NCBI GenBank assembly: GCA_030450655.1
Contig: JAKDIE010000082.1
Span: 1 to 6,514 of the forward strand
DNA from: Ruaniaceae bacterium
GTDB taxonomy: Bacteria > Actinomycetota > Actinomycetes > Actinomycetales > Actinomycetaceae
DNA: 6,514 nt
Direction of reading: 5' to 3'
Shown piece after piece: positions 5,223-6,514 of the stretch. Within the stretch, counting starts at the first letter, position 1. Each line of letters begins with the position of its first letter. Under the pieces are notes generated by a model. It searched no databases. It was not told the origin of the DNA and saw only the letters and a program-made list of their open reading frames with translations. The position numbers were made by a program, and so were the translations under genes.

Positions 5223-6514
5223 CGCAGGCAACCAAAGAGCGCATTCGCCCCTCAGATTTATCCGATGAGGAGCTCATCGAGGAGGTCCGCCGCGGATCAG
5301 AGCAGAGCTACGGCGAGCTCTACCTTCGGCATAAAGTTGCCGCAGAGCGGTTGGCCCGGCAGATCACTCGGCCATCTGAAATCGACGATCTGGTGTCCGA
5401 TGCATTCGCGAACGTCCTCGGGCAACTGCGCGAAGGAAAGGGCCCGAACGTATCGTTCCGTGCCTACCTCCTGACGGCCCTGAGACATCTCCACATCCGG
5501 ACCGCGCGAAGCGAGCGACGCCTCCAGGTGACCGACGACGAACGTCAACTCGATCAGCCGGTCGAGGACCCGGACGTCGCTCTTCGCGCATTCGAGGACG
5601 AGTCGGTTCGCAAAGCGTTTGAGTCTCTGCCCGAGAGTTGGCAGGTCGCGCTGTGGCACATCGAGGTCGAAAGAGAGCGGCCCGCGCAGGTTGCCCCGCT
5701 CCTTGGGGTCTCCGCCAACGCGGTCTCAGCACTCACGTATCGCGCGCGCGAGGGCTTGCGCCAGGCGTACCTGCGTCAGCACGTCCAGGCGGCGGACAGT
5801 GACGCTCTGTGCCGCAGCGTGATCGAACAGCTTCCCTCGTATGTGCGATCGAAGCTGAGTAAGAGCAACACCGCCGCAGTCTCCGAGCATCTCGAAGAAT
5901 GCCGCGAGTGCTATGCGGCGTTCTTGGAGCTCACTGAAGTGAACATGCGCCTGGCCGCCGTGCTTGCACCGGCCGTGCTTGGCACCGCAGGGCTCGGGTA
6001 CCTGAGCACCTCCCCAGGTGTGGGCCTCGCCTTCATGGCACACCCCTGGGAGTGGCTCCAGGACAAGACCTTCGCCGGAGGTGCCAGCAGTGTGGCAGTG
6101 GCGGCCGGGGCCGTCACGTTGGTTGTTGCGGCAGGAGTTGCGGCGGCCACGGGGCTTCCGGACCTACTCTCGACCACGGAGTCACCAGACGTCTCCGCAT
6201 CAGATCAGATCGCTGCTCCGGACGCCCCAGTAGAACCCGGATCCGGAGACTCAGGGACTGGCAACGCCACCGACGACGAAGCCGACTCGGTCAGTGACGA
6301 CGAGGATTCCGAGCTCGTCCTCGCGGACGACCTGCTCGCCGTGTCCCCACCATCACCCATAGTGACGCAACCCTCCGCGCCCTCGCAGATAGGCCGGCCG
6401 TCACCTACTCCTCCATCCACCCCGGCACCGCAGCCTGATCCCGGACCAACGCCTCTTCCTGATCCCGGACCAACACCTCTTCCTGACCCAGACCCAGACC
6501 CAGACCCCGACCCC
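5219..6514 (+). CDS. ECF-type sigma factor fused to a zinc anti-sigma-like domain and membrane/Pro-rich tail, 3' end beyond window
   Basis: It would direct RNA polymerase to stress or envelope genes and carry its own inhibitor-like domain. The frame is open from ATG 5219 to the right edge, 432 residues, with no stop. Region 2 spans about 14-97 (EIDDLVSDAFANVLGQL at 54-70, then SFRAYLLTALRHLHIRTARS). Region 4 spans about 130-186 (SLPESWQVALWHIEVE, then VAPLLGVSANAVSALTYRAR), a helix-turn-helix. Next comes C198-x25-H224-x3-C228-x2-C231, the spacing of zinc-binding anti-sigma domains, with HLEECRECYAAF. Hydrophobic segments lie at about 243-273 and 288-311. Then come an acidic stretch (341-371) and a Pro-rich tail with two PDPGPTPL repeats and a Pro-Asp run. 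Actinobacterial ECF sigma factors with such fused extensions are known (ECF52/ECF53-like), but I cannot assign the group. The start is weakly supported: no good Shine-Dalgarno, but it fits coupling to the 29-codon frame. In-frame GTGs at 5177 and 5201 are alternatives. Confidence 0.9.
   Translation, partial: MTQATKERIRPSDLSDEELIEEVRRGSEQSYGELYLRHKVAAERLARQITRPSEIDDLVSDAFANVLGQLREGKGPNVSFRAYLLTALRHLHIRTARSERRLQVTDDERQLDQPVEDPDVALRAFEDESVRKAFESLPESWQVALWHIEVERERPAQVAPLLGVSANAVSALTYRAREGLRQAYLRQHVQAADSDALCRSVIEQLPSYVRSKLSKSNTAAVSEHLEECRECYAAFLELTEVNMRLAAVLAPAVLGTAGLGYLSTSPGVGLAFMAHPWEWLQDKTFAGGASSVAVAAGAVTLVVAAGVAAATGLPDLLSTTESPDVSASDQIAAPDAPVEPGSGDSGTGNATDDEADSVSDDEDSELVLADDLLAVSPPSPIVTQPSAPSQIGRPSPTPPSTPAPQPDPGPTPLPDPGPTPLPDPDPDPDPDP
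6434..6514 (+). repeat. In-frame tandem repeats coding the Pro/Asp tail of the sigma factor
   Basis: A 24-base unit occurs at 6434-6457 and again at 6458-6481 with one silent difference (G/A at 6451 versus 6475), coding PDPGPTPL twice. It passes directly into a 6-base unit, CCAGAC-like, repeated from 6482 to the window edge and coding alternating Pro-Asp. Both units are multiples of three, so slippage changes tail length and not frame. The repeat continues beyond the window. Confidence 0.9.

Noticed and set aside
4708..5277. 189-codon minus-strand open frame spanning the rbfA-sigma gap
   Set aside because: It would begin inside the sigma gene, run through both hairpins and overlap the rbfA start in another frame. 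Its composition is low-information with no family resemblance.
5726..6043. 105-codon minus-strand frame opposite the sigma gene
   Set aside because: It is a shadow of the sigma coding frame with no independent start signal or domain.

Overview
The window is high-GC DNA of actinobacterial type. The evidence is the gene content and order (rbfA-truB-ribF-rpsO-pnp on one strand), GTG starts for three of these genes, and a sigma factor whose region 4 is of a kind common in Actinomycetota. Genus and species cannot be resolved from the sequence; a relative of Actinomyces or Trueperella is only a guess.

Minus strand, read from right to left (4775 down to 1): a ribosome-biogenesis, translation and RNA-turnover cluster. 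rbfA (30S maturation) and truB (tRNA psi55 synthase) share one base in TAGTG. After 29 bases comes a 70-residue Cys/Gly/His-rich small protein that I do not recognise. Its TGA directly abuts the GTG of ribF (FMN/FAD synthesis). After 121 bases comes rpsO (S15), and after a 167-base hairpin-rich gap comes pnp (polynucleotide phosphorylase). pnp runs off the left edge, so only its first 563 residues are present. The first four genes look translationally linked. rpsO and pnp have good ribosome binding sites of their own. The rpsO-pnp spacer carries two hairpins of the kind through which this operon is post-transcriptionally controlled in other bacteria.

Intergenic 4776-5132: a divergent control region of 357 bases with no convincing gene. 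It holds a -10 placed exactly for a leaderless rbfA message, two large perfect dyads (13-bp outer arms each) that share a 15-base core, overlapping -10-like hexamers on both strands, and a textbook CRP/GlxR-type operator (TGTGA-N6-TCACA).

Plus strand, 5133 to the right edge: a 29-codon open frame with a Shine-Dalgarno-like AAAGGA overlaps, by ATGA, the start of an ECF-type sigma factor gene. The sigma protein (432 residues visible, no stop before the edge) is a fusion. It has sigma regions 2 and 4, then a zinc-binding anti-sigma-like motif (C-x25-H-x3-C-x2-C), one or two hydrophobic segments, an acidic stretch, and a Pro/Asp repeat tail built from in-frame DNA repeats.

The left four-fifths is conserved housekeeping. 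The novelty, if any, lies in 4776-6514: a membrane-tethered sigma/anti-sigma fusion with an apparent coupled leader peptide and a possible cAMP-receptor-type operator, placed where infB would normally precede rbfA. The unknown Cys-rich protein between truB and ribF is a second point of interest.
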